Source of the DNA: Toxonevra muliebris
Taxonomy: Eukaryota > Arthropoda > Insecta > Diptera > Pallopteridae
Assembly (NCBI GenBank): GCA_963691655.1
Contig: OY829326.1
Coordinates: 113,247,388 to 113,311,387 of the forward strand
DNA length: 64,000 nucleotides
Reading direction: 5' to 3'
Below are positions 11,464 to 23,009 of this stretch, piece by piece; position 1 is the first letter of the stretch, and every line of letters begins with the position of its first letter. The notes beneath the pieces were generated by a model, which saw only the letters and a program-made list of their open reading frames with translations, did not search any database and was not told the DNA's origin. A program made the position numbers and the translations under genes.

Positions 11464-12280
11464 GTAACCAAGTTTTTAAAAATAATGTCAACTCACACCT
11501 CTTGCGATGAGTGCTGAACTCAGTGTGGGTTACGTTTGGCAATGAGTTATCATTTGATTTCATAACCTCATTTATTTCCGGATATTGCCAACGCTACGGG
11601 CATAGGCACACATTATGAAAGGTTTCACTACATACATATACATACGTATGTATGTATGTTTTTATGAGAATATCATATTCTCTATTATTATGCTTACAAT
11701 AATAAAATAGAACATTAGCTGAAGTTGTTGCGTGTCATAAATAGTTAAATTTATACAATATACGCACTTGTTTTGTGTTGTTTAGTAAACTATATACTTG
11801 TCAGAAGGGTAAAAGGAAGGTGCAGGGTAGAGGAAATAGGACTAAATGAACCTTGAAATGAAATTTATAAGCAACTAACTATCTAAAGCAGGTGTTGGCA
11901 TTATATAGAAAATAAGGTCTAAGTTTGTTGTTTTTTGTTCTTTGGTTATAAAAATGAACATTTCGAATGGAATAGATTTGCTTGTGGGTTAGAAAATGAA
12001 AAATGAGCGTTGTTGCATTTGAATACATATTTAATATTCGAATTAACTCTATGAAAAATTGTTTGAGTAGGGAATAAATAGACTGTTAAATAAATCTTTG
12101 GTGGCAAATCTCATTCCAGGATTTTTGGGGCAAATTGGGTTTGAGCTTATTTCCAAATCGCTAGTGCTCTTCTTTCTCGCTCTCTTTGTATATACCGATA
12201 ATGTGTCAATATTTGGTATATTTACAGATTTTGTATACAAAATGAGAGCGTGTGAGAGGATTTACCGTAAGTAGAAGTAC
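11464..12280. other. No gene; short dyad of TATG repeats
   Basis: No supported gene. A short perfect dyad made of 'tacatacatacg/tatgtatgtatg' lies at about 11630-11660. Confidence 0.5.
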
Positions 12281-12288
12281 GACCCCAG

Positions 12289-13203
12289 CAGCGATGCTAA
12301 CTTGCGGGGAATTCCCCGATTTGCGGGGAATTTGAATTAGAGCGGGGAATCGGGGAATGAGCTTTCGTTCAGCTTTTGTTTTTGTCAAATTTTATGTGAT
12401 GTAAAACGTTTTACTTAAGCCTTATTTCATATTTTGGGTCTTAAAATTTTCATTTTTTCTTAAATGGGCACTTTATTGGTTGGAGAATCGATTTTTAATA
12501 AAATGTGCTATTTGAGAGTATTATATTTCGAAAGTATTTTGTAAAAATTTCAGATAGAAACTCAGAGTGATTTCGTAGATATAGATGTTTATAACGCCGA
12601 GTGTCTGTCAGGCCAAAACAGTCACGCGTTTTTTCGACTTCCCTTTCGGCCGTTCAGGAAGGCTTGGCTATGTCTTCGTCCAGCATCTCCTGATTAATAA
12701 CTCTTAACCCCTGCTGACTAATCTGTAAACTTATAAATTACGGTCTATCATCATATCTGTTAAATACCGACAGTCAAAAGAAAGCCCATGTTTTTTCCTT
12801 TGATAAATTTGATGTCCAAAAGTGGGCTGAGACTTGTTTGTCTATTAAAATGAACATCTAGTAACTCGACACACCTCATCTCGTTCAAATTTGGTGTGGT
12901 AACTACTATCCAATATGACTAAACTTTGTGCAAGTTTGAGCCTGATCGATTTTAAGAGTGGGTTCCCTTGAAATGAAATCTCCCATGTGTCAAAAGAATT
13001 CCGGTTCAGAAAGTACATTTCTATTAATCTACGAGTCCTAGAAAATTTTGTTATGTTTTGGACCGAGAAAGTTCAGGGTCGCCCTAAAATAACACTAACC
13101 GTAACTTTGTAAAATGTTTATATGAATGCGGGGAATTAATTCAAAAATCGGGGAATTTCTCGATAACCATCGGGGAGAACGAAAAAATTAGTTGGCATCC
13201 CTG
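12289..13203 (-). mobile_element. Non-autonomous hAT element, family CAGNGATGCCAACT, copy 2
   Basis: A 915-bp relative of the element at 6883-7975 in the opposite orientation. The ends are CAGCGATGCTAACT and AGTTGGCATCCCTG, with a perfect 8-bp target duplication 'gaccccag' (12281-12288 and 13204-13211). The 'ggggaatt' subterminal motifs are again clustered at both ends. The interior shares a block near 12640-12740 ('gccgttcaggaaggcttggct') with the other two copies but has its own deletions. No transposase domain seen. Confidence 0.92.
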
Positions 13204-13211
13204 GACCCCAG

Positions 13212-13574
13212 ATATGACGAAACTGCGAACATGACAATTAAATTCTCTCTCTCTCTCTCAGATACTTCATAAAACTTTGCGCATATTGCAACAAACTCAT
13301 TGACGACGGCAGCTACATGACCACCGACCGCAATTGTGTCTGTAGCCAATTTTAAATCTATTTCCAATTTGACAAGCGACAAAGAGAGAGAAGAGAGTTT
13401 GTTTTTGTTGTTTTGGCTGTGTTTGCTGCAGGTGGTGCCGCTTCCATTGTGTTTAGTAGCTGACTACACGGCGACAGTTGCAGCCAACAGAATTTCGTAG
13501 TTGTGTGTTCGTGAACTGCTGTCGTCAATGTGTATGGACCATATCAGTTCCTTTGAAATGACCGCAATACTTTT
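13212..13574. other. No gene; CT repeat
   Basis: A short (TC)n run sits at about 13243-13260 and a GA-rich run at 13380-13400. The stretch is somewhat GC-richer than its surroundings (13300-13530), but no exon with both splice sites was found. Confidence 0.4.
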
Positions 13575-13746
13575 GCCTGGTTTTCACTATGTCAAATTCA
13601 ATCAAAATTGCCAGCATAGGAAATTCTCTCTTTCTTTCCCTTTGACATTGAATATGCCATAGTGAAAACCAAGCATATGTCATATTTAGTGTCAAAGAGA
13701 GAAAAATATAGATAATTTGACGAATTTGACATAGTAAAAACCAGGC
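13575..13746. mobile_element. Palindromic MITE (GCCTGGTTTTCACTATG)
   Basis: About 172 bp with inverted ends GCCTGGTTTTCACTATGTCA and its reverse complement (one mismatch), matching over about 29 bp. A third copy of the same motif lies internally, reversed, near 13653-13682 ('gccatagtgaaaaccaagca'), so the element may be a composite of two overlapping units. Target duplication not clear. Confidence 0.7.
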
Positions 13747-14286
13747 ATAAGTTACAAGGAAAACAAATTGTTATTTAGTTAATATTTATAAATATGTGAT
13801 TATTATTTTTATTAACCAATACTTTGTCAATTATTTGTTTGTATATCTATAGTATGCATGTGTCATTGACATTGCCATGGAAACTTAAATGAAATATCAT
13901 TTTACGCATATTAAACACGCTAAAAAAAATGACAATAACAAAAAAGAGGGTTAAAAAAGGAACGTGTTGTTTGTCTGCCTAACAATTCTCAAAGGGATTT
14001 GAGCATTTGAGCAAGCATTTTTTATACAATCATTACCACTCCCCGTGCCTCCCATCGTGTTTTTAATACTCGTTTACATTTTCTATTTATTATTTGTTAC
14101 ATACTTTTTTTTTTTTTTTTGTAAATTGTAGTTCATATTGCTCGTGTACCTTTTGACAAGCCATTCACAGAAAGAAGGGAAGGTTCCTTCACAAAATCGC
14201 TAAATATTTTGATACGCTATTTTTTTTTTTAAAGTTGAAATTTTCTTATGAAACTCAAGCAAAGTGAAATAGAATTTTCCCTTCGT

Positions 14287-14410
14287 TATAAATTTTTAAT
14301 CAAATAAATCGTCGTTCATTTCAGATTGGTCGTTCCGTTCGTTCTTTCGTTTCAGTTAAGTGCTTTTTGGCCAGAGAAAAGAAAGAAGAATTTTTGTCAT
14401 TTTGGCAATG
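14287..14410 (+). promoter_or_regulatory. Candidate TATA/Inr core promoter and 5' leader
   Basis: A TATAAAT box at 14287-14293 lies 31 bp upstream of the A in TCATTT (14316-14321), which fits the arthropod initiator TCAKTY; this spacing is what a TATA promoter needs. About 90 bp further on, 'aatg|gtgagg' (14411) could be a 5' splice site. A 29-nt segment with strong splice sites follows at 15268. No downstream promoter element at +28 is visible. A TATA box by chance is common in DNA this AT-rich, so this rests only on spacing and the nearby splice sites. Confidence 0.25.
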
Positions 14411-14529
14411 GTGAGGGTGGCGGCATGTCCATTTTGAACTTTTGACAGAGAGGCCAATAACCGCATTGAGTTTGTTTTTTGCTTTTTAAATGCCTTTTAA
14501 AAATTTTTGCGCGGTCTTTTTGACTCTCA

Positions 14530-14565
<36 letters not shown>

Positions 14566-15267
14566 CTCTTCTGCTCCTTTGTCACTCAACTTGACACATT
14601 TTCTTCAATAAATAACAAGACCAACAGAACAAATTTTTGGCGTGACGGTGACAAAAACATTTACAAAATGTAAAAAAAAAATAATAATACGCAACGTCGT
14701 AATTTGCTTTGTGTGTGTGGATTTTTCTTTCATTTTTTTTTGTCGTCTTTTTTTAGGCTTTAACAGATTAGAGCTTAAGTGGGAGGGTGTGTTGCAGAGC
14801 ATAAGAAGAGAGGGAGAGCTGAAGTATGAGTCTAAGCGCAAGAGTATCAAAGGTAGCCACAGTGTGGGCAATGGGCGTTGATTAGTAGAAGCGGTGGGGG
14901 GCACTCTGCTGTGTAAATAAATGACTCTTGCATTACTTAATGGAATTAAGTTTTTTTTTTTTTCTTCCTTCTTTGTATATGTGTGTGTTTAGTTTTTATT
15001 TTTTACTTTTCTTTTGTATAAAACTGTCAAATTCTATTGAATTTTTTATGAAATTAAGAAAATCACTTCACATTTTAAATTTAATTTGAGAAGAAAAAAA
15101 AGCAACCATCAACTGCTTCAGAAAAAAAAGCTGATCAATTTAAATGAAAATTAACTTAATTACTTGTTTTTTGTTGTATTTTTTTGTATGTATGTTGCTT
15201 AGCAAAAGTTTTATATTCTTTAAAAGTTTTTTACTAATTTTTTTCTTTCTTTTTGTTTTACTTTCAG
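14411..15267. other. No gene; CT microsatellite and T-runs
   Basis: Possible first intron of the candidate plus-strand transcript. It holds a (TC)n microsatellite at about 14531-14563 and many T- and A-runs. No other exon was supported. Confidence 0.3.
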
Positions 15268-15296
15268 GTTCGTATTACTAAATATTGATAGCATAC
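15268..15296 (+). other. Candidate 29-nt microexon
   Basis: A long pyrimidine tract ends in 'ttttactttcag' at 15267. It is followed by 29 bases and then the near-perfect donor GTAAGT at 15297-15302. Joined in frame to the ATG at 14408 it would reach a stop after a few codons, so it would have to be non-coding leader. A recursive splice site is less likely because the bases after CAG are GTTCGT. Confidence 0.25.
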
Positions 15297-15302
15297 GTAA
15301 GT

Positions 15303-16690
15303 TAAAAAAAATAGAAAAAAAAACAAAAAAGTTTACATTATTTTTGTAAGTATTTAAATTAATATTTTTCACATCATTTATTATCCGAAAATATTAAAAA
15401 ATATTTTAACCTCATATTTTACATCACAAAAATATGCCAAATTCCAACCTTCTTCTTCTTTTTTTTTTTTTTTTTTGTTTGCTGGCTTTCATCTCGCGCT
15501 AATATTTTATCTGTCAGATTATGGTAGATTAGATGTGTTTGTCTGCCATATTTTTTTTTTTTTTTTTTGAAAATTCATTATGCTTTTACTTGTCTCTCGC
15601 ACGCCAAATGAATTCAATAACAAATGGTTTTTTTTTTTTTTTTGTTCAAATGATGATGCCCACAATTGATTTCTGTGTTTCTCTCTTCTCAGTTTTTTAT
15701 TGTAAATGGAAATTAGTTAATTATTTTTAATTGCTTTAGAATGCATTAATTTTTTATTAAAATTGTTATTCACTCTTGTGAATTTTATTGCAACATCGAA
15801 GTTTTCTAATGAAATTATTCTAAACAGTTGGGCTTGGTGGCCAAAAATAACACAAACTTGTGAAATTGTGGTTTTTATAAGATGAAGCACTAAAAATGAG
15901 GAACATGGAGTATTTCTTATGTAGTTTTGTGTGTTGGCTCCAAATCTGTCAACATCGTTAGTTTTGTACTTTTAGGTTAGGATTTCTCGAAAGTACATTG
16001 GACATCACTCCCTTTTCCCGATTATCTAAAACCGCACAAGACTGTGTTTTAAACAGCGAACAACTATGATAAATTACAATGTAACAATTAAAAAAAAAGT
16101 AATAATAAAACGATATGGGATATTGGAACTAAAAAAAGTACTAGGACTAGAGTTCAAATGAGTACGACATGGGCAATTTCTTTACTAGAAAAACTTTCAT
16201 ATCTTCTAACCTAAAGATATTTAAAATAAAAATTTAGCTGAGCGGGGCGAAAGGGAACATTTTTGGTAAGTTTAAAAATGCTGGCCGAACTGCATTCTAT
16301 CGAAATGGATTTTCTGATAACTACTAACAATGGTAAGAAGATTTTGGAAGGATTGTATCTCTGATACACTAGTGCCAATCCTTAAGCTTTTATGTACTTT
16401 TATCTCTCCCATAAGGTTTCCTAGTTTCGAAAAGTACCATTTGTAGAAGGTTAAGGAAAACCTACTATAGCTGTTCCATGGGGCTCTCAGGGTTTCTCGA
16501 TAGGAGGCCCACCTGTCTTGAATAAAAAAAAAGTTGGTCCGTGATGCCAAAAAAAAAAAAAAAATACTTGTGTATTTTGAATCCTTTTGCCTCAAATAAA
16601 CAAAATTTTAAAGCAACAAAATTATATCCTGGACTGATTTTCATGAATTTCAGGGTTATTTAGTGCACTATGATGAAAAATGGGCAAATA
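15303..16690. other. No gene; poly-T tracts
   Basis: Very AT-rich, with T-runs of 17-19 bases near 15459, 15551 and 15626. Frames read here are translations of those runs. Nothing else was supported. From about 16260 the text becomes less AT-rich and may belong to the foldback structure that follows. Confidence 0.45.
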
Positions 16691-17735
16691 AATAATAGCA
16701 CAGTGCAAATAACGGTACTTCGGCGTCGCTGATTCCGACCCTGTATTTAGATTCTCTCTATCACGTCTGGAATCTCTAAAATGGGGGGCCAAAACCCATA
16801 ATTTTGGTATTGCCGGGTCTAATGTAAATTCATAGCTAAGAGAAAGAAAAAGTTGTTTAGCATGGAAGGAAGGAACAAATTTCTCGGACAGCAACACTCA
16901 ACCAACTCACCCTTTTGAATGTTATATGAAGCCACTATTCAATATTAGACCTTCAAGGGGTAATTTCTTAAAGAAAGTTGGACCTAGGTGATTTTAACCT
17001 TCAGTGATCCTAACTACTTTTTGATTCGAAATATTTTCTTCGAAGACTTTTTGCTTTTTTTTCACGGTAAATCTTATATAAAGGCATAATAACAAAAGAA
17101 AAAAATGATTTTAATCTGTCGAAGATTAATTTCTGGAAAATAGTTAGACTAAGGTGGTTTTGACCTTCAATGGCTTAAATTTTTTTTAATGCGGAATATT
17201 TTTCCCGAAGAATCTTTATTATTTTTTCCAACAATTAATCCAGTACAAATAGATTATATAAAAAAAAAATTTATTTTCAAGGGTTAATTTCTTAACGAAT
17301 GTTGGACCTAGAGAATTTTGACCTTCGGCGACCCCAACTACTTTTCGAACATTGTTTTGGAATGTTTTTCACTAAAACTTAATAAAAGGTTTCGTTTTCG
17401 TTTACTCAGTATAGTCATATATCGAATAGTGGCTTCATATAACACCCAAAAGGGTGGGTAAAGAAGGTTGGTGAAGTATTGCTGTCTAAGCAATTTTTTT
17501 TCCTTCCTTCCAGGATAAACAACTTTCTTTTAGCTATGAAACTTGTACATAAATATAAGGTAAAATAAAAAAATTTTATATTGGTTCCGCCCATACCAAA
17601 ATTATAGGTTTTGGCCCCCATACCGGAGATCCCAGATGTGAGAGAGAAAATTTTAGTACAGGATCGGAATCAGCGACCCCGAAGTACATTCGACATTTTC
17701 AATTTACTGTTGCACTGTGTTAATATCGTTGATCG
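16691..17735. mobile_element. Foldback element with about 260-320-bp arms
   Basis: The left arm (16691-16947) and right arm (about 17410-17735) are imperfect reverse complements. Paired landmarks are 'gtcgctgattccgaccctg' versus 'ggatcggaatcagcgacc', 'ccaaaacccataattttggt' versus 'accaaaattataggttttgg', and 'gaagccactattc' versus 'gaatagtggcttc'. The right arm has about 45 extra bases near 17545-17590. The loop between the arms is a degenerate tandem repeat. No terminal duplication was defined, so the outer limits are approximate. Confidence 0.75.
16949..17400 (+). repeat. Three degenerate tandem copies, about 160-bp period
   Basis: Three repeats share the pattern 'taatttctt...gttggacctag..ttttgaccttc'. 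They begin near 16961, 17127 and 17284, spaced 166 and 157 bp apart. They fill the loop of the foldback element, as in foldback transposons whose loops are repeat-built. Confidence 0.65.
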
Positions 17736-18677
17736 GAAAAAAAGTCACAAATTATTAAATTTAGATTTTTTGATATTACTTATAATAATTACGGTCGCTG
17801 CTAAAAAGTGATTCAGTTCTGAATCTTCTTCCTTCTTTTTCTTCTACTCTATTGCTGGTTCATGCTAAAAATGTACCAAACCAGAACTCTGTCAATGAAT
17901 CTGTTCCTCTCTCTTTTTATTTTTTTCATAAAAAATATAAGTACATAAGATTAGATATTTTCTTTTGAACCGGTGAATAGTTTTATTCGTTCTAAATGGT
18001 TGAGTTAGCTCCCTTCCACCCTAGTTATCTCTGATGATGACAATCGTCGTGCAGTTATAGGTTGTCTTAGTAATCAATATCATCAAGAAAAAGTGCTAGA
18101 AGATCTTAATTAGTTCCTTCCTCCTATTCTAAAAAGCTATTTACTCGTGAATTCTTCATCTCAGTAAATAATTCAAAAAATCCACTTAGAACTTTTTAAA
18201 AACAATGCCAAATCTTTAGCTCTGTCACTAATCTCTTGCTTTCTTTCGAATCGATGTTGATCCCTAAATAAGTCGAAAGTTGTAATTAGCGCATTTTCCA
18301 GCTTAAAAAATAATCCATCTCGAATACTCACCCCGTTTTAAATAGTTTAATTACTGATTATCCTTGCTTTTCTTCATCTTTGGTTCATTGATAGCCATCA
18401 GGGTTGGTTCTTTTATCTATAGAATTCTCTCTTTCTCTCTCTTTTGGGCCTTAAATTCTTGAATCTTTTGAAGGGTTGATTCAATTGTCAATATTACCGA
18501 GAGATCGAACTCATTGGTCTTCTTCCTTCTTAGCGTAGTCGGTAGAGTAAAAATGCACCAAAAGTTCATAAAAATTCTTAACTGCGATTTTTTTTCAGTA
18601 ATTGTTAGTGGGGGTCTGATAGATGGAAAAACCACAAAAATCAGTTCTGGCGTTGCAGAGCGACCCCCCGAAAAATC
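17736..18677. other. No gene seen
   Basis: No supported gene. A fragment 'gttgcagagcgacccccc' at about 18650 resembles the 'cagcgacccccc' module seen in repeats at 35.9, 39.1 and 40.4 kb. Confidence 0.4.
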
Positions 18678-18678
18678 C

Positions 18679-18845
18679 CCCCTTTGGAGAAAAAAGCCTT
18701 TTTGTACTAATAATTGATTAACCGTTGGAGATATCAAAAAATTACAGACTACAAAAATAAAGCTTGAGTGATTTCCTTTTTTGTGGTAAGTAATCTCCAA
18801 CGGTTAACCAGTTATTAATAAAAAAAGGCTTTTTTCACCAAAGGG
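18679..18845. repeat. Inverted repeat with about 55-bp arms
   Basis: The left arm (about 18679-18733: CCCTTTGG..., 'aaaaaagcctttttg', 'attaaccgttggagat') pairs with the right arm (about 18792-18845: 'atctccaacggttaacc', 'aaaaaaaggcttttttca', CCAAAGGG). The spacer is about 58 bp. It looks like a small palindromic MITE; no target duplication was identified. Confidence 0.7.
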
Positions 18846-19200
18846 GAACTGGACTGGACTGTCTCTATCTTTCCTTATTTTTTGAGCAGTAATGTAAAAG
18901 TCTTCCATTGCAGTTTAAAAAAAAGCTTAAAGTCTTAAAATATGCTTCCCCGCTAATAGTTCCATTTTTCTTTTTCTCTCTCTTTTTCCACCCTTTAGAA
19001 CAGCTACAATAACCCCACCTCCACTTCGTCCTGATGATAGCGCTGAACATTTCGAAATCTAAAAGACTTGTCTACCCTAAAATCTGCTTCTCTTTGAAGA
19101 TTATCAATTCTTAGTATCCCAGGATTCTATGAGAAATGCTTCACATTCAATATTTAGTTTATAAATAATTGAATTACTCAATATTAACTAAATTTTCAAA
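18846..19200. other. No gene seen
   Basis: AT-rich, T- and C-rich runs only. Confidence 0.5.
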
Positions 19201-19208
19201 TTGCATAC

Positions 19209-19572
19209 TAGTGATGTAACGGATGCCAGTTTAGCTGATTCGAATACGAATGTCAAAATCTGACATTCGTGAATGCGAATGTGGAATTTTATATGATAAA
19301 AAATATTTGGGCCAACTTAGAATATAAGTAGTGATAAAATATATTTAAAAAAAAGCTGCTTTTCCGGCTTGATTGGGCAAAAGCCAAACATAGTTGCATA
19401 AAAAACTGAGCAAACTTATTTACAAACTTAATGTGTAAGTGCATTTTGCCTAATTTAAACATTCGTACCACATTCGCAAGCAAAAAAAATTACGAATGCG
19501 GATGCGAAAATCAAAATTATGCGGATGTTTCGCATGTAGCGAATGCGTATACAGACACCCATTACATCACTA
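19209..19572. mobile_element. hAT-type MITE (TAGTGATGTAA)
   Basis: A 364-bp element with ends TAGTGATGTAA / TTACATCACTA. The flanks 'ttgcatac' (19201-19208) and 'atgcatac' (19573-19580) form an 8-bp duplication with one difference. Many subterminal copies of 'gaatgcgaatg / cattcgca' (19240-19285, 19460-19545) resemble hAT transposase-binding repeats. The TAGNG start fits hAT. There is no coding capacity. Confidence 0.82.
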
Positions 19573-19580
19573 ATGCATAC

Positions 19581-22500
19581 ATATTTGCAATGTGATATCT
19601 CAATGCAATGTGTATTGGGTGCACGGTACTATTCAAAAAAAACTAATATGAGCAACTCCCCCCTCCCCTTTTAATTGGGTGCACTCGTAAACGACAATGT
19701 GAAATTCAAGTTTTTGGTACACAAAGTCTTTTTGTATCAAAATATTTTCCACAAAATAAATGCACACATTCAAAATAATAGTAGAAATATAAATATAATA
19801 CACTCGCTCGTATACATACTTAAATATAGAATACACACTACAAAATACCCTCGAGCTTCGAATCGAGTTGAGTTGAGCACTTTTGAATGATTTAATTTTC
19901 TATGGAATTTTCAGTTTTTAGTTTCACTTTCCAAACAACCAAAATTAATGATGCGCATATGTCAATTTGATAAAATGTCACATGATACTAAATGTTTTAA
20001 ATGCTTTTGTGCGTGTGTGTGTGTATATAAATGAATAGTTATTGTTGATGTTTTATAGCTACAAGCGACAATTTTAATTATTATGAATGAGTGATGATGA
20101 CGACGGGTAGAGAAGATGATGGGAGCTGAAAATGAGAATGAAAATGTGTTAGCAGTCATATGAATTGCTGCTGCTAGTGCTACTGTCACATCGCATATCA
20201 TTTCATATACATTACACACATTTTGTGAAAAACTACTCCCTCTAAACGCCCTTTAAATGATATATTTGATTTTAAATTCTAATTTGTGTTTTGTTTTTTA
20301 ACGAAATTACATTTGAAATTTATCATAAATTTACTTTGTTGCACTCATTGCCAGTTCCTTTTAGTTGTAGTAGCAGTGTCAAATTTTGAGAGTTGTCAAT
20401 GTCAATGTACGCTCTAAATGCCATTCACTCGCTAGCACTCACTTGTCATTTGGTGTTGTGTATTACTAATGCATGTTTGTATGTGTTTTTGAAACTCCTC
20501 AAAAAAAAAAAACAAAACTTTGAAGATTCAAGCACAAATGGCGGAAACATTTTTGACATTTTTTTTGTGAGGATTTTGTATCTTCAAATTATTTCCGCTA
20601 CTTCAAAGTCACTGCACTTTATCTTCCCTTCTAGCTTCTCACTCAATTGGCTCTCACGATATCGATGACGACGATGACGCATGAGCTCATGAGCGTATGA
20701 TTCAGCAACTTCCTCATACTCAGCTTCATCATTTGGAATTTGACAATACCAACAAAGCTTCCTCTTTCGTTTTCTATCTCCCTTTTACACTTCACCTGTT
20801 GACTGTTCGTTGACAGTATTGGTGTTTTTGTTTTTGTTTTTTTAATGTCAATTTTCTACGTCCCTTAGCATTTGTCACATTCGGGATTTTATGTCTGATG
20901 CACGTGCAAAGTTGTGTGTGAGAAAGGGATTTAAAAAGACAACCATTTTTTGTTTGTTTTTTTGTTCTTGTAACTTTTTTGGAGAAAATGCATTTGGACG
21001 CCATCTTGTGTGTGCAGGAAAATCCGCACGTTTACTTAGTGAAAATTATGTGATGTAACTACTAGCAAATGTATCGCAGGTTACTTATGTACTTGTAACC
21101 ATGTTTGCTTGCATGTAGCCATGCTTGAATGTGTGTGTGTTCAAAGCTTATGTGCATACATGATGACGCTTGATAAAGTCATAAATCTCTCAGCAAAATG
21201 TGTTAATTTTGTATATCGTGCATATATCGTTCATGTGTATTCAAAAAAAAAAAAAAAACAAAAAAAAAAAAAAGGAAAACAAATTTTATAAAATGCGCGC
21301 CGTGCTGTTGTAAAAGTCACAAATAAATGTCAGCAAGTGTTGTAAACAAATTAAGTCATTCATTCATTGCTAATAGTGTGGGTAGTGATAAACTTTCAAA
21401 CTCAGATATATGCACATGCATAGATCTACGCTGCAGCATAATAAAAAATGAGTGTTGTAAAAGTTTTGTATATTTTTTTTATATGAAATGTCATTCATTT
21501 GAAATTAATGTGATTGGAGCAGAGCAGAGCGTTGGAGCTTTATAGTTTTTTTTTTTTTTTTATATAATGTTTTTATATTTAGTAACTATTTTATTTTATT
21601 TTTTTCGAAATTAAACTTTGACATTTAAAATTCATTCGTGCATCTATCTATCTTTATAGCTTAAACTGACATATTTATTATAAAATAAAATGGCTTAAAG
21701 ATTTTTCAAATTAAGCACATGCAGGTATATTTTTTCTTCAGCAGGTTCAAAAAGCATTAATTTTACCTTCAGTGTTGGGAACATATTTTTGCACACTGCT
21801 CGTTCAAAATGCTTTAAAATTAATCTAAGGCTTATTTCTAACCGAAAGATTATACAAAACTATGTATTTCTGTGACAGTTAAAGAGCGTGTAACAAATTG
21901 CTTCTATTTATAAGGTATGCAGTTTGTGTTCTATTGTAGTTTTGCAAGCTATTTATATCACTAATAAAAATTAGCTTCACTTTATACCATTAAAGGCAAG
22001 TTTGGCGAACAAAATTCCAGCATCTTAATACCGGACTTAAATGATTTTCATATTGAAATAAAGATTAAAGAATTTTATACTTATTAAAAAAAAAAATTTT
22101 TGTAGCTCAAAAAGGTATAGATTGTTGGCGGTTGAAAAACACTCCTAAATCACTGCTCGTCAAATACCTTTGAACAAAATTTTAAAATCTGTCTAAAAAC
22201 CAAAAAATAAATAAATATTTCCTATTTTTAATATTCTTTGAATTTCAAATGAAATTCGAGTGTTTTATTTTGTTTAATTTACGAAACTAATTTTGAAAAC
22301 GTTACAATCCGAACATATTTGATTACCGACCCCTCAAAAAAAAAAAAAATGTTTTTTGGTGTAATTATAATTTTATAAATTATCAAATTGGAAATGAAAT
22401 TTTTACTCTTCCCTATGTTAAGTTTAAAATCGCTTTGATCAAAAGCAAACAACTCGACCAGCTATCTTCATGATTCTAGGGTAATTCAAAAAAAGATAGT

Positions 22501-23009
22501 TTTTCATTTTCAATGGTTTTTGGAAGACTGTTCGATACAATTATGAAATGGACACCCAATGCTAAAAACTTTTGCTAATAAAATAATAAAAATTTCATTT
22601 GATATAGTGTAAACATCCCAAATCTTACTAGCTTCCGGTTAAAGCCCCCGGATAAATAATCCAAAATGTCTCATTACAGAAACAAGCAAATTCAGGTGCC
22701 AACCAATCAGTTTTTAAAGTTATTTTATTGAATGATAATATATAGAAAAATATTTGATATATAAAACAAAGCAAATGTGTGATTTACAAAATGAAAGCAA
22801 TGAAACAAAAATATTTTCATAAATTTTTACAGTTTGCCCCTTAATTTTTAATTGCCGATCATAGAATATTTCAATAATAATTCAGTATTTTTTATCAACT
22901 CAATTTTTTCCATGCCACTTTGAATATTTTGCTTTCTGAAACTATAATAGTTAAGTTTTGGGCTGTAATGTTTGCCGTTCACCCACTAAAATTATATTGA
23001 GTATCTCAT
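19581..23009. other. No gene; AT-rich sequence with microsatellites
   Basis: About 3.4 kb without a supported gene. It contains a (GT)n run near 20008-20023, A-runs near 21246-21275, a T-run near 21547 and a perfect 'catgagctcatg' dyad near 20680. Reading frames of 60-90 codons lack domains, splice context or paired homology. Confidence 0.45.
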
